DNA of 64,000 nucleotides from Protula sp. h YS-2021 (lineage: Eukaryota; Annelida; Polychaeta; Sabellida; Serpulidae): the NCBI GenBank assembly GCA_949752745.1, contig OX457029.1, positions 46,110,000 to 46,173,999 of the forward strand. The letters run 5' to 3'. Positions 22,966 to 34,377 of the stretch are shown one piece after another (position 1 is the stretch's first letter; each line of letters opens with the position of its first letter). The position numbers and the translations under genes were made by a program. Under the pieces are notes generated by a model, which had not been told where the DNA came from, made no database searches, and worked only from the letters and a program-made list of their open reading frames with translations.

Positions 22966-23298
22966 TTAGTCATTGGCCGCCGTCATAATTTTGCCTACAA
23001 AGACCGGAAAAGTGTCAAAAAGTCGGCAATGCATTACGTCAATTGGGTTAAGATGATAAACGATTACGTAATTACTAACTGATTCAAGTTGCGAGATGGG
23101 GATCAAGTTTGCATCGTCAATGAGAACATAGTCCGGCCCTTTGGTATCCTGCAACAGACAAACAGGTGAAACTTCAACACACAAATCAATGCTCGTACTA
23201 AGAACTGTTATCGAATCTCTACGGAAATTGGTTTTAATTCTCACAGGAATAGGCTCGGAAGATGTCGCAATTATTTTGGACAACACGATAAATACCAT
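22966..23298 (-). CDS. unassigned open frame, possible host exon
   Basis: An uninterrupted frame of 110 codons lies in single-copy sequence between two repeat blocks. It reads SSEPIPVRIKTNFRRDSITV, then DTKGPDYVLIDDANLIPISQ and VYHLNPIDVMHCRLFDTFPV. Residue use is balanced and looks protein-like. A good splice acceptor (TTTGTCTGTTGCAG) lies inside it, just before GATACCAAAGG, so the true exon may be only the C-terminal 60 codons. It has the same strand as the unnamed gene at 12681-11291 and could belong to it, but nothing here proves that. No family was recognised. Confidence 0.3.
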   Translation of the reverse strand: MVFIVLSKIIATSSEPIPVRIKTNFRRDSITVLSTSIDLCVEVSPVCLLQDTKGPDYVLIDDANLIPISQLESVSNYVIVYHLNPIDVMHCRLFDTFPVFVGKIMTAAND

Positions 23299-23569
23299 TT
23301 AAATTCTATTTTAAGAAGCGTTCAGGCAAGGCAAACCGGCAACACTTTTTTTCTAAACAAGAGCAATCAGTAATTGCCATACCCCCCTCCGTGGGTGTAA
23401 TTAGTAAGGCGGGTGCTGTACCTCGCACTTAAACTAAGGTAAAACATCAGTTCATAAATAAGTGAACTACGTAGGGTGTGCAAAAGAGGAGAAATTCGAA
23501 AAATACCAGAACCAAGTGTTGCAAAAAAGTAAAACTCATTATCAGACATGCCGCCGGTCATGCATGCCA

Positions 23570-24510
23570 AACATGAGACTGACAAACCAAGCAATTGAGA
23601 ATGTATCGCCTAAAAACCAAAGTGCACACTGAGATCGGGATTTTTATATTTTAAGTCCCAATGAAGATCCGGATTGGCTTGATCCCACTTAAACCCCCAA
23701 GTCACAGAACTAAACTAGGTTGTTGTTATGCATACGAAATGAAAACCGAATCCGGCAAATATTTTAGAGTTATCGTCTAGAAAACAGAGTACACATTAAG
23801 ATCTAGATTTTGGGATTCTAAGTCCAATTACAGATCCAGATGGGCTTTGATCCGATCAAAACCCCAAAAGCCACATCTAGATTTATTTGGTTGTTGCGCA
23901 TATCAAACATGAACCGGATCCCCTCACTAGTTTCGGAGATATCGTCTGGAAACCAAAGTACACGTTGAGTTACGAATTTGGGGATTCTAAGTCCAAATAC
24001 AGATACAGAAGGGCTTCGATCCGGTCAAAACCCAAAAAGGCACATCTAGATGTCTTGGTTGTTACACACGTCAAATATGAACCGGATCCGCTCACTAGTT
24101 TCGGAGATATCGTCTGGAAACCAAAGTACACGTTGAGTTCCGGATTTGGGGATTCTAAGTCCAAATACAGATCCAGATGGGCTTCGATCCGACAAAAACC
24201 CCCAAAAGGCACATCTAGATATCTTGGTTGTTACGCATATCTAATATGAACCGGATCCGCTTACTAGTTTCGGAGATATCGCCTGGAAACCAAAGTACAC
24301 ATTGAGATCCGAATTATGGGATTCTAAGTCCAAATACAGATCCAGATGGGCTTCGATCCGATCAAAACCCCCAAAAGGCACATCTAGATATCTTGGTTGT
24401 TAGGCATACCGCCCACTAGTTTCGGAGATATCGTCTGGAAACAAATCTGGCGACTGACTGACGGACGGACGGACAGACAGACGGACACCGTGCGTTTCTA
24501 TACCCCCCGG
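23570..24510. repeat. 169 bp tandem array ending in an ACTG/ACGG microsatellite
   Basis: CACATCTAGA recurs at 23872, 24041, 24210 and 24379, exactly 169 bp apart, with an older unit before. Units share TTTCGGAGATATCGTCTGG, AACCAAAGTACACGTTGAG and GATTCTAAGTCCAAATAC. The array ends in GACTGACTGACGGACGGACG and GACAGACAGACGGAC. Core repeats plus such a microsatellite are the plan of bivalve pearl-type elements. Frames open across the array are by-products. Confidence 0.85.
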
Positions 24511-24769
24511 TTGATATCTTATATCTGCCATGGTGCTTTTGAACGACTGAAGATGCAAGCAAGTCAAAGCTCGGATTTAAAGAAATCTTACCCGTTCTAC
24601 AGTAGAAGATAGCGCCTTCAAAATCGTCAGCTCATCTCTATAAAAATAAAAGAAACTGGAGCGGACAGTGCACACCGACATCAGTGTAACCGAGTTTATC
24701 AGTCAGCCATTGCTGTTCTATTTTCGCAAACCATTTTTACATTTTTATTCCATGCCTGGAGGTCATGGG

Positions 24770-25160
24770 AGATACGCAACCTGACTTGTGGTTATCCTTA
24801 ATTTCTACACACGTCTTAGATATAAGTTCAACATTGTGGAATGTGGCCACTATAAACTTTTTAATCCGGGTCTGGAAGGTTTTCACTACAGAGATTTTAC
24901 AGTATTAGGTCTTTTACATTATCCGGATCATGACACGCAAGTTTTACTATTCGTCTTTTAATCCGATTCTTGGAGGCGGTTGCTAAAACAGGTTTTACTT
25001 GGTTGAGGAGATGGGAAATACAAACAAGTTTTAATAACGTTGTTTTAATCCGGGTTTAGCATGTGGTCACTACAGACGTTTCCTGATAGTCTTTTTTCTA
25101 CTGGTTACAACAGGCAGGTTGCACTGTTCCTCTTTTTATCAGAATCTATTTTCGGGTTTC
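24770..25160. repeat. degenerate 60-70 bp minisatellite
   Basis: Units of the type TATCCGGGTCTGGAGG..GTCACTACA..GGTTTTACT are recognisable but diverged. A cleaner array of the same family lies at 31930-32205. Confidence 0.5.
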
Positions 25161-25341
25161 GACTTAACTCGACAAAACATTTACCTAGAAAATTAAACCT
25201 TCGCATATGCGAAGAGATAATCGCCTATTTTTATACATTTTTATAAGTCTTTTTTCGTAAGATTGCTCTCTATCGCTTAACATGACTGTTTATGGTCTTA
25301 CAGCAACTTAAAACCTCACTAAACAGTGTAATATTCTAATC

Positions 25342-25680
25342 GGGGGCTCGGTGGCCGAGTCGTTAAAGACGCTTGCCAGCCATGCAGTTGTGGTTCTGAA
25401 TCCCGCTCGTGGTCAGGAATCATGACAATTTGCAAACCCCCCAAAGGATGTCGGTGGGCCTAAATAGTCCTCTAATACCAGATTAGGGTTGCATTATCGT
25501 TAGGCGTATGTGCCAATAGATAAGGATTTAAGAGACACTATATGGGCACGTCGAAATTATAATAATCGCGAGTTGAAAAAAATTGTAATCAATAATTATA
25601 TACATGTATGCGCACATTGTAAACCGGTTTGAGCAGGTTGTCTGGAAAATCGGTATATAGAAATTCATTATTATTATTAA
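25342..25680 (+). mobile_element. tRNA-derived SINE with ATT tail
   Basis: The head resembles a Ser/Leu-type tRNA. An A box (TGGCCGAGTCGTTAAAGACG, 25352-25371) and a B box (GGTTCTGAATCC, 25392-25403) are at normal spacing. A body of about 250 bp follows, ending in TCTGGAAAATCGGTATATAG and an (ATT)n tail at about 25668-25680. Confidence 0.8.
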
Positions 25681-25689
25681 TCACGTTTT

Positions 25690-26050
25690 ATAGACGTTTC
25701 ACCTAACATCGGATAATCCCCTGCTCCTTTTGGTTGATTTTGAAAACCGAAACAGCATCTGGCTGCCCACAGACGTCGATTATTCAACGTCTAATAAACG
25801 TTGGAAATAGAAATAAAAACGTCCATCTTTTGACTTTATACAGACCGAAGCCTGTATTACGCCAATCTTCTAACGCCTATTCAACGTTGCTGCAAAGACG
25901 TTGATTAGACGTCGTCGAAAGAGGTGGCACAGGTGCGACCAAAAGCAACATCTGAAAAATCCTGCTTAGCGAACGTCTAAAGACCCCTGATCGGGTTGAC
26001 GTCGCAACCAGAAATCGACATTATATCATCGTCGGAATGCTTACTGGGAT
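25690..26050. repeat. AACGTT/GACGTC-rich repeat, probable decayed MITE
   Basis: GACGTCGATTATTCAACGTC, TAATAAACGTTGG, CAACGTTGCTGC and GACGTTGATTAGACGTC occur in both orientations within 150 bp. Ends were not resolved. Confidence 0.35.
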
Positions 26051-26059
26051 ACTGTGATT

Positions 26060-27740
26060 TAACTGCAACTATCTAACTGCAACTGGCATCATGACACTAA
26101 TTATAACATAGATCTTTGCTGAATACTTCATTTTTAAATCCTCAGTATCGTAATTTTTATGGTCCCAAACGTAATTTTCGCTACTCGGTAGCGAAAAAAT
26201 CTAGTTTATTTCTGGTTTTCACAGTATGACAAGGTAGTCTACAACTTGTACGTGAAGATTTTCAGTGCACACAACCAACTTCGGCATGTGATCCGACTCG
26301 TTTTGCCACCGTTGCCGGAGAACCACAGGACTACCACTCTGCTTGGGTGAGCTGGCTTATTTGCTGATGAGAGTAGCCTTTCGGTGTTGTTCATTTGTTA
26401 TAAAACACTTGGTTAGTACTGACCCCTTGTGGTCTTGTGATAAAGTTGCATTATTGTACACGCCGGTCGCTGTTCGTGACATTTCTTTCCAATTAAAAGA
26501 AATGGAATCTTTTTTCCTGTGCAGTTTCGAATGGCTGGCTCCCCTGCTTAAAGTGGAGATCTGAAGCTTTTGTCAAGTAAACCTGGGGTTTTATATGGTA
26601 AAACGAGCTTTTACGAGTAAAAGAGTAATTCGCTTTCCTCACTTTTTAAGGGAATTCTTCAGCCTTACATCCCTCAAGCTTGGGTATTTTTATTTTATCT
26701 AGGTTGGTGAAAAAAGGGTACTGACCAAGTTAACGCTCGCTTCTGATTGGCTAATCAGACTGACCCAAGAGTATTCGAACTGCAACGAAAAGTTTTGTTC
26801 CTACAGTGGTGAATTCATTCGATACAACGGGAACCCATCTAAAGTGGAGAACACGAACTGCGCTTATACACGTACAAGTTCGTTTAATATACATTTTGAT
26901 TTCCTGTTTTAATCGGTGAACTGCCTTACCGTGGAATCTTCCTTGGTATAATGATTCTTTCACTATCAGTGAAACCTTTGGCATAGCTGCCTTTGGTCTT
27001 CTTCACATAGGCTGCTGAGGCTCCATTGCAACGTTCGGAACTGTGTAAGTGCCTGGTGCCCATTAACACCAACCTAAAAACAACCTCTGCAGAGTTATTA
27101 TTATACACCGATTCCCGAAGGCCCGGGTCTTCCGAGCTTCACAAAATCTTTATCCCTGCTGTTGATTTGTAAGTGAAATGATGAGGTTTGATTGTACGTT
27201 TGTGTGCTGCAACCTTTGTGTGCTCCAACGCACCATCAAAGGAAAACCCAAGACCGGGAGTAGGGAGCGGGGAATTAAGATGGTGAGAAAGGGGGCGGAT
27301 TTGATGAAAAAACTTTTTTTTTTTGCGTTTAAAACTTTTTAATTTTAATACTCTCCGAAGCATAGGTACGAGTACCTTTATACCCTACCGTTAGCGCTAT
27401 ATTGGAGACAGATTTGTTCTGTACTAAGGAAGTGCACATATTCATATTTTTAATGTGTATAAATTCAATAAATTTCGGTTATATTCTCTTGCGCTTTTTT
27501 ATGCACTTACAGGTGGACTTAAATTTAAAGCCTATATACACTAAAACCTGTATATTAAGGACACCTAACTGGATGACCTTTTTTTCCCTAACAGGTTGGA
27601 GTTTGATTGATGATAAAACAAAGAATATGACCACTAACGATAAAGCTTTTTTATTCCATCTTTTCTCACGCCTAGTCAAACAACAAGGTGAATATAAATA
27701 CATAATAATGGAAAAAATAAATACGTTAGTCTGTCAACAG
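26060..27740. other. 1.7 kb without a supported gene
   Basis: Mostly single-copy sequence. A splice-flanked stretch on the - strand near 27073-26939 (TTTTTAG acceptor, GTAAGG donor) reads MGTRHLHSSERCNGASAAYV, then KKTKGSYAKGFTDSERIIIP. It is too short to call a gene. No repeats of note. Confidence 0.3.
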
Positions 27741-27746
27741 TGAATT

Positions 27747-28019
27747 CTACAGTTCATGCCTTTGTAAAAAAAGTTCTCCATTTTTGCGCACCCTAATAAA
27801 CAAGGAATAAACGATAGAATTAAGTTCATCACTTTTCCAACGAATGCATACTCTTTTCACATCGAGGTTATCAGCATCATTAACCTGATTCAAATAAAGC
27901 TCCTTCTTGTTCAAAGTGTTTGCAATTTGCGTTTTGCTAACACCAAACGTGTCCGCTAGTTGCCTTACACTTTGTCCTTTACTAGTCTTGATAATTTTTA
28001 CTTTTTCTGCAAGTGGCAA
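27747..28019 (-). pseudogene. pogo/Tigger-type transposase fragment, CENP-B N-terminal HTH
   Basis: The 90-codon frame opens with PLAEKVKIIKTSKGQSVRQL, then ADTFGVSKTQIANTLNKKE, the psq/CENP-B-type helix-turn-helix that binds terminal repeats in pogo and Tigger transposases. It continues with RVCIRWKSDELNSIVYSLFI and RVRKNGE, matching the start of the second (Tc5-type) DNA-binding domain, and then ends. Upstream in frame, GKENEL precedes the ATG, so that ATG is probably internal. No DDE catalytic core follows. It is a truncated relic. A link to the Tigger-like termini at 16504-19001 is possible but not shown. Confidence 0.68.
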
Positions 28020-28364
28020 TTCGTTTTCTTTTCCTTCTTGCTCCTCCCATGTTTTAATTGCAACTGTTTTTTTTTACAGAAATATCCAAGAACGCGTCTT
28101 TTATACATATTGTTCAGCCCAGACATGACATTTTAAACTAGGTGTATCATAATTTCAGAGAACAAGGGATTTAACTTTGCTACGTAGACACAACAAAACT
28201 GTCATTAATTGTGCCCTCTAATTCCTCTTGTCTGAACACCCTCTACACAACCCCTTTTGTGTAGCCTGATACGAGGTACTCTGGAAGGGGTAAGCACTCA
28301 CCCCGAAATTCCTCAACTAACTATCTGCATACAATATATAGTTTTGTCAAAAAAATTATGTTCA

Positions 28365-29411
28365 ATTTACACATCTGTGCAACAGTCAATGAAAATGCAA
28401 CTTCAGTATTACAACTTATCTGTTCCAACAAAGGGATTTATTTTTTCTTTTGACTAAAATGGCGCAATTTAACGCACGCCGCGTTGTGGTCGTAAGAAGA
28501 CCCTTAAGAGAAAAGGCCTGTGATTAATAGAAAGGTTTCTGTGGAAACGCTATGGATGAACCTGTACATGAAATGAAGTGTTACACTGCAGTGTGTTGGT
28601 GCCTTATTAACGAACTTGATACGAACTTCATTGCCAAAATTCACACTGCCTTTCAAATACCAATACATGTGATTGGAAAGAAAATCATTAAGTACGGCGT
28701 CAGGTGCATTCATTGGAAAACGGTTTGACGGCCATCACAGTGCAGTGCAGACGAATAAAAACACTCAACAAGAATGTCCCGAAGACCATTCCTGTCAAAT
28801 ATCAAAGCGAACGAATCGGATTTGAACGAAGAGTTCCATTTTTGTGTTATTTTTTCTGAAATTTGGTCAATTTTAACAAATTTTAAACAAATCGCCAAAC
28901 AAAATACAGGTTAAGTGAGAAACATTACTGCCAAATTTGAAGGAAAAAAAAAACAATCGGACCAGAAATGTGGAAAGAGTAGTATTTTGAAAACTTGTTA
29001 ACCTCCGAGACTGGAATCGCTTATTAAACCTGAATCTAATAGTTGAAATAACAATGAGTCGTAGTCGACTAAGGCATAGGGATGTGACGGTTTACCGTTT
29101 TGGACGGTTAACCGTGAAGGTGGCGGTTCGGTTAAACCGAACCGTGCTCTGTGGAAAACCGCGGTTCATTTTCGGTTTTTAATTAACATTATTTTTGTTT
29201 TTCTCAGGACTATTTTTAACTGCTATGAGTGTTTCAGCTCACTATTTTGGCGCAGCATTATTTTACACTTCCAGATGAGTTCCTTTTTAGTTAAGCAAAG
29301 TGTTTACTTATCACGTTCTAGAATATAAAAACAGAAAATAAATTGGGATATCTTTTTTTATATATATTTTCATAGTCTGAAAAAACCGAAACGGAACCGA
29401 AAAAACCGCGG
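28365..29411. repeat. tandem duplication, copy 1 (1,047 bp)
   Basis: It repeats directly as 29412-30458 with no difference seen in the parts compared. ATTT is shared at all three breakpoints (28365-28368, 29412-29415, 30459-30462). Two - strand frames of 69 and 62 codons (28713-28504 and 28898-28710) are present identically in both copies; no product was recognised. Confidence 0.9.
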
Positions 29412-30458
29412 ATTTACACATCTGTGCAACAGTCAATGAAAATGCAACTTCAGTATTACAACTTATCTGTTCCAACAAAGGGATTTATTTTTTCTTTTGA
29501 CTAAAATGGCGCAATTTAACGCACGCCGCGTTGTGGTCGTAAGAAGACCCTTAAGAGAAAAGGCCTGTGATTAATAGAAAGGTTTCTGTGGAAACGCTAT
29601 GGATGAACCTGTACATGAAATGAAGTGTTACACTGCAGTGTGTTGGTGCCTTATTAACGAACTTGATACGAACTTCATTGCCAAAATTCACACTGCCTTT
29701 CAAATACCAATACATGTGATTGGAAAGAAAATCATTAAGTACGGCGTCAGGTGCATTCATTGGAAAACGGTTTGACGGCCATCACAGTGCAGTGCAGACG
29801 AATAAAAACACTCAACAAGAATGTCCCGAAGACCATTCCTGTCAAATATCAAAGCGAACGAATCGGATTTGAACGAAGAGTTCCATTTTTGTGTTATTTT
29901 TTCTGAAATTTGGTCAATTTTAACAAATTTTAAACAAATCGCCAAACAAAATACAGGTTAAGTGAGAAACATTACTGCCAAATTTGAAGGAAAAAAAAAA
30001 CAATCGGACCAGAAATGTGGAAAGAGTAGTATTTTGAAAACTTGTTAACCTCCGAGACTGGAATCGCTTATTAAACCTGAATCTAATAGTTGAAATAACA
30101 ATGAGTCGTAGTCGACTAAGGCATAGGGATGTGACGGTTTACCGTTTTGGACGGTTAACCGTGAAGGTGGCGGTTCGGTTAAACCGAACCGTGCTCTGTG
30201 GAAAACCGCGGTTCATTTTCGGTTTTTAATTAACATTATTTTTGTTTTTCTCAGGACTATTTTTAACTGCTATGAGTGTTTCAGCTCACTATTTTGGCGC
30301 AGCATTATTTTACACTTCCAGATGAGTTCCTTTTTAGTTAAGCAAAGTGTTTACTTATCACGTTCTAGAATATAAAAACAGAAAATAAATTGGGATATCT
30401 TTTTTTATATATATTTTCATAGTCTGAAAAAACCGAAACGGAACCGAAAAAACCGCGG
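29412..30458. repeat. tandem duplication, copy 2 (1,047 bp)
   Basis: Second copy of 28365-29411. It runs on into the 3' end of a MITE that is truncated in copy 1, which shows that the original locus continued to the right of this copy. Confidence 0.9.
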
Positions 30459-30519
30459 ATTTTTCTTTTAAAACCGAAACCGAACCGAACCGGACCCATC
30501 AGTGACGGATCACATCACT
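30125..30519. mobile_element. hAT-like MITE, complete copy
   Basis: The left end AGGGATGTGACGG and the complement of the right end AGTGATGTGATCC are similar. The interior is rich in CGGTTCGGTT/AACCGAACCG words common in hAT-type MITEs. ACTAAGGCAT is directly repeated at 30115-30124 and 30520-30529, covering an 8 bp hAT-type target duplication. The copy at 29078-29411 lacks its last 60 bp. Confidence 0.75.
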
Positions 30520-30829
30520 ACTAAGGCATTCAAGTGGAAAGCAGCGCGGGATAGTTTGCGACCAGTACGACTGGTAGTATCATACATACAGACTGCCTGA
30601 ATATGCCCATAGTCACTCGTAAACACCTCACAGATATGTACTGGGTACGGCATGCCAAATTTAGCATCAAGTCCCTTTCGATCATCCATAGATGACAGCG
30701 TAATCTCGTTCTCATCTCGACACATTCGAATTTCTCAAACAAAACAATATTCCTGGTCCACCAATTATCAGCTCTTCACCAAAACGCATCAGGAAATATT
30801 CCAGACCAGCCATCCTGTCGCTTTTCGGA

Positions 30830-31620
30830 ATGGTCACCGTTTACCTCCAAAGTATCAAAGACAAAATCCAACAATTCGGCAACGTACTAACTACATCAGC
30901 CCAGAGTCTCGTCCTTGGAACCGAAACTGGTTGAACAATAACATAGTGAACAGTGAGTTATTGCATCTGGATATAACATAATACTCAATAATAGAGAAGA
31001 CGGATATTGTGGAGTGCTACTAGCAGTTAAAAACGATATCACCTTTACGGAGATTCCGATACCTTCAAGTGTAGAAACCACATTTATTAAAATGGAGAAA
31101 GTTCAAATAAACCATTGCAGCGGGAGTCCTTTACCACCCTCCAAGTAGTAACATCACACACATGAATAAGCTCTGTGATACCGTTGGAAGTGTATTCAGT
31201 AATCTGGCTAGGAGTGATCAAAATTTTCTTGATACCGACTGGTCTGGCAACTACATAAAAAGGAAATCAATAATATAGCCGGGCCATGAGCGAAAGGTTC
31301 TCATACATAACCGAACACTGCAGTCTTCATCAGTCTGTACAGGAACCCACCCGTAAAAATAATACCCCAGACATCTGCTCAACAAACCGTCCATTGCTAT
31401 TTAACACATGCACCACGAGTTCCTGTCTAAGTGATGCTGTCTTTGTTGAATTCAAAATGTTTCTTTGGCGTAAAGCAAATTGTGACAATACAAAAGAAGG
31501 CAACATTCAATCACAAGAGCGATGTAGAAGAAATGTCGTTAAGAATAAAACACTGCCTGCCCGCTACTATGGCAAAACATATAACGAGCCCAGTCCATCT
31601 ACACGTTTTAACTAACCACG
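30830..31620 (+). pseudogene. CR1/L2-like LINE endonuclease (APE-type), decayed
   Basis: Pieces of one protein appear in three frames: YLQSIKDKIQQFGNVLTTS and LVLGTET (30843 on), WLNNNIVNSELLHLDIT after a missing T, EDGYCGVLLAVKNDITF (30996 on), then LDTDWSGNYIKRKSI. LSERFSYITEHCSLHQSVQE, PTRKNNTPDIC and LSDAVFVEFKMFLWRKA close it. This order (TETWLN, GGVLLAVK, PDIDW, PTR..LDL, SDHDAVF) is that of the apurinic-endonuclease domain of jockey/CR1/L2-type LINEs. At least three frameshifts make it dead. RT pieces of a similar LINE lie at 33570-34225, beyond unrelated tandem repeats; whether they are one insertion is unproven. Confidence 0.75.
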
Positions 31621-31929
31621 GATAACAAACGAAGTCAAAAATATATATCGACGCATGCAACCCGATTACAACAAAAGCAAGGGTAAAGAAAAACAATCCA
31701 AAACACATAAATAGAGCGACCAGTGCACACAAAACATGAGTCCAGGCTTACATTACACACTTTCAATCGACACCTATTTAGTTGCTGTTTTTGTGTGCAA
31801 CAACAAATGTCTCCCCGACTAAGCACACAATTCCCCAAAAAACATTTCCTTTTTTCTTATTACTGAAAAAAAATATTCATGTCTGCAAACATAACAATAA
31901 TTCATTGTCAAAAATTCAAAAATAAACAA

Positions 31930-32205
31930 AACAGATGGTGGTCACTATAACAGATGTTACTGCACGTCTTTTTATCCGAGTCTTGAAGATGGTCGCTAAA
32001 ACAGGTTTTACTGTAGGTCTTCTTTATCTAGGTCTGGAGGTTGGTCACTACAGCAGTTTTATTGTACGTTACATTTTTATCCGAGTCTGGAAGTGGGTTA
32101 AAACAGGCAAGTTCTACCGTGCGTCTTTTATCCGAACCTGTAAGGGGTCACGACAAACAGGTCTTACTTCACATCTTTTTATCCAGGTCTTTAAGGTGAT
32201 CTGGA
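31930..32205. repeat. minisatellite, 60-65 bp units
   Basis: Four to five units read GGTCACTACAACAGGTTTTA, CTGTACGTC and TTTTTATCCGAGTCTGGA with small changes. Same family as 24770-25160. Confidence 0.75.
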
Positions 32206-32769
32206 TTTTTTGGTTAACCGTCATTCTCCCCCACCCCCACCCAAGCCATCTAATGTAGGTGCGACTGCGAACGCGAACCTAACTCTTTTGGCCAAGGTAA
32301 CGGTAACGGTCTGTACCCTAAAAGTAATTATAGCCATGATATACTGTCTTGTCTTTGTACATTCCCATCGGCCAAAAGGCATTAGAAAGCCAACTCCGCA
32401 TTACATGACTCACCTCGGTGGCAGAAGAGGGGAAGACCTATAAATACGACAATAGCATTCCACGACCTCGTAGATAACGACATTATTATGCAAAACAACT
32501 GACAGTGACCCCTGACTGAGTGCCATATTACGTAAGAGCTGCAGATTAAAAAAAGTGCAAAAAGCTCAATTTCAGGCAATAACAAAGAGCAATGTACCGA
32601 TAGTGATGCTGTTGCTGTTCTAAAGAATGCAGGAACACTCGAGAATCTTCTGGAAAACGCTGAAATCAACAACTGTGCCTAGTTAACAAGGCAGCCGACC
32701 AAATAGGGAGGCGGAGAGGTGGGGGAGAGGGTGTTGACGTTTTACACCTTTCTTAATCCTCTATACGAG

Positions 32770-33560
32770 TTTAATTTTTAACCAAAACCGTGCGATTTAT
32801 CCGAGGAATAACTACATCAAGTCTAAAGTCGATCCGACTTCACAACAGAAACATTTTCACGTAATGATGTCCATATAAACCCACGTCGATATGCAAGCAA
32901 GCAAAAAACACACCAAGTTTCAACTGTCTCCGATGTTCAGCGGCTCAGAAATCTTGCATGCAAGATTTTAACGCAATGACGTCATACCCCTTTCTTAATT
33001 TCGCTACATCGTCAAAAATTGATGGAATCGTCCGACTGGCCCAAGGAATAAACATATAAAATTTGAAGTCAGCACGACTTTCTGCTATCGAGATATTTTG
33101 CACACAAGATCTTGTTCAAAATATAAACACATTTTATGTGTTGACGTCATACGCCGCACTCGTCGGTTCCACTCGCGACAAGATTTGAAAGAATCTGTCG
33201 GACCTACCAAGCAAATATTCCATTAAGTTTCAACTTTCTTCGATGTTCAGCAGCTGAGAAATTTCACAAGCAATATTTTTACGTAATGACCTCATAAGGC
33301 TGCCCTAATCACGTGACATACTTCAAAAGTTCACAGAACTGTCCGACTGACAAAAAGAATACCCATATAAAATTTTAAATCGATAGGACTTTCCGTTCTC
33401 GAGATATTTTACACACAAGATCTTGTTCAAAATATAAACATATTTTACGCGATGACGTCATGCGCCGCATTCGTTCATCCTACTCGCAGAAAAATGTTAC
33501 AGAATCTTTCAGGCCTACCCAGCAACAATTCCAGAAAGTTTTAACTTTCTCAGATGTTCA
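32770..33560. repeat. tandem repeat, about 315 bp, 2.5 copies
   Basis: CACACAAGATCTTGTTCAAA recurs at about 33098 and 33413. TGACGTCATACGCCGCA, TTCGATGTTCAGC and AAATTTGAAG..GACTTTC words come in the same order each time. The last unit runs directly into LINE RT sequence near 33570. Confidence 0.75.
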
Positions 33561-33569
33561 GGGGCTGGG

Positions 33570-34225
33570 AAATTTCGCACAGGTCAACATCAATGGCACT
33601 TTTAGAACTCTTAGAGAATTCACTTCAGCTATTGATAGCGTTTTTGTTGATTTAAAGAAAGCATTTGACACCATAGACCATAAATTCCTTCTTAAAAAAT
33701 TAAACTTTTACGGGGTTAGAGGTGTATCAAATGACTGGATAAAAAATTATCTTTAGCCCCCCCCCCCTTTTGGGCGGGGGGGGGATCTTAAGAATACACC
33801 CACTGTGTTCTGTTCCGTGCATGGCGTAAGAGGCGGCTAATCGGAATTTCTTTCTTTCTCACTCTTCTTTTACTATTTCTTCATTCTTTCCTCTTTTTTC
33901 CCCACTTGTTCCTTTGGTAGGTGCGCCCCAATTTACCCATCATAGTCGCTTAACGGGACGTTAAACCCCAAACCAACCAACCAAACGCAACAATATGTGC
34001 AAATTGATGATAATAATTCTAATCTGTTATATGTACTTTTTGGTGTACCACAAGGCAGTACAGTGGGTCCAAAACTTTTTATTTTGTACATCAATGATAT
34101 ACTTAATGCACCAAAACTGCTTAAATTTATTCTTTTTGCGGACGATAGAATATGTTTTGTGCGGGTAAAGACATAAATACTATGTTTAAAATAGGCTGTT
34201 TAAAATGAATAAGCTGTCATTAAAT
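33570..34225 (+). pseudogene. CR1/L2-like LINE reverse transcriptase, split by a SINE
   Basis: Left part (to 33756): [20 protein letters not shown], then [19 protein letters not shown], motifs 2-3 of a non-LTR reverse transcriptase. The frame stops where a poly-C run begins. After the SINE (33757-33984) it resumes at 33986 with RKQYVQ, then FGVPQGSTVGPKLFILYIND and FILFADD, the catalytic box. It carries on out of frame with AGKDINTMFK and MNKLSLNV to about 34225. There it meets the left arm of an inverted-repeat composite. The thumb region resumes at 39490. About 270 bp of the expected RT is missing between the two parts. Confidence 0.8.
33757..33984 (+). mobile_element. SINE with molluscan-type GACGTTAAACC tail
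   Basis: It begins with a poly-C/poly-G head and has a T-rich middle. The conserved 3' part reads GGTGCGCCCCAATTTACCC, ATCATAGTCGCTTAACGGG and GACGTTAAACCCCAAACC, then AACC units. It interrupts an RT frame exactly between NYL and RKQYVQ. No clear A or B box was seen in the head. Confidence 0.7.
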
Positions 34226-34377
34226 GTGTAACAAGCTATTATTTAAAATAAGAATATGTCAAGCAAATAAGAAACATTAATTTTTAGCGCAATTAGTTGT
34301 TAGCTGCGTTATGATAAATTGCTTAAACGTAATACCTTGAGTAAAAGTGATGTGTAAGAATTGCCTACTTCATTTTG

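Noticed and set aside
23887..24249. 120-codon + strand frame with repeated GDIVWKPKYTLS
   Set aside because: It is a product of the 169 bp array, present only because neighbouring units happen to stay open.
10384..24510. CRISPR-like or prokaryotic repeat arrays
   Set aside because: Arrays are head-to-tail satellites without unique spacers, in a genome with introns, SINEs and LINEs.
26784..27073. Two-exon - strand gene end (NGASAAYVKKTKGSYAKGFT...)
   Set aside because: Splice-like sites exist (TTTTTAG, GTAAGG, CGTTGCAG), but two frames are possible, the peptide is very short and no family was recognised.
28504..28898. Pair of conserved - strand frames (repeated at 29551-29945) as a real gene
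   Set aside because: Their identity comes from the recent tandem duplication, not from selection; no domain was seen.
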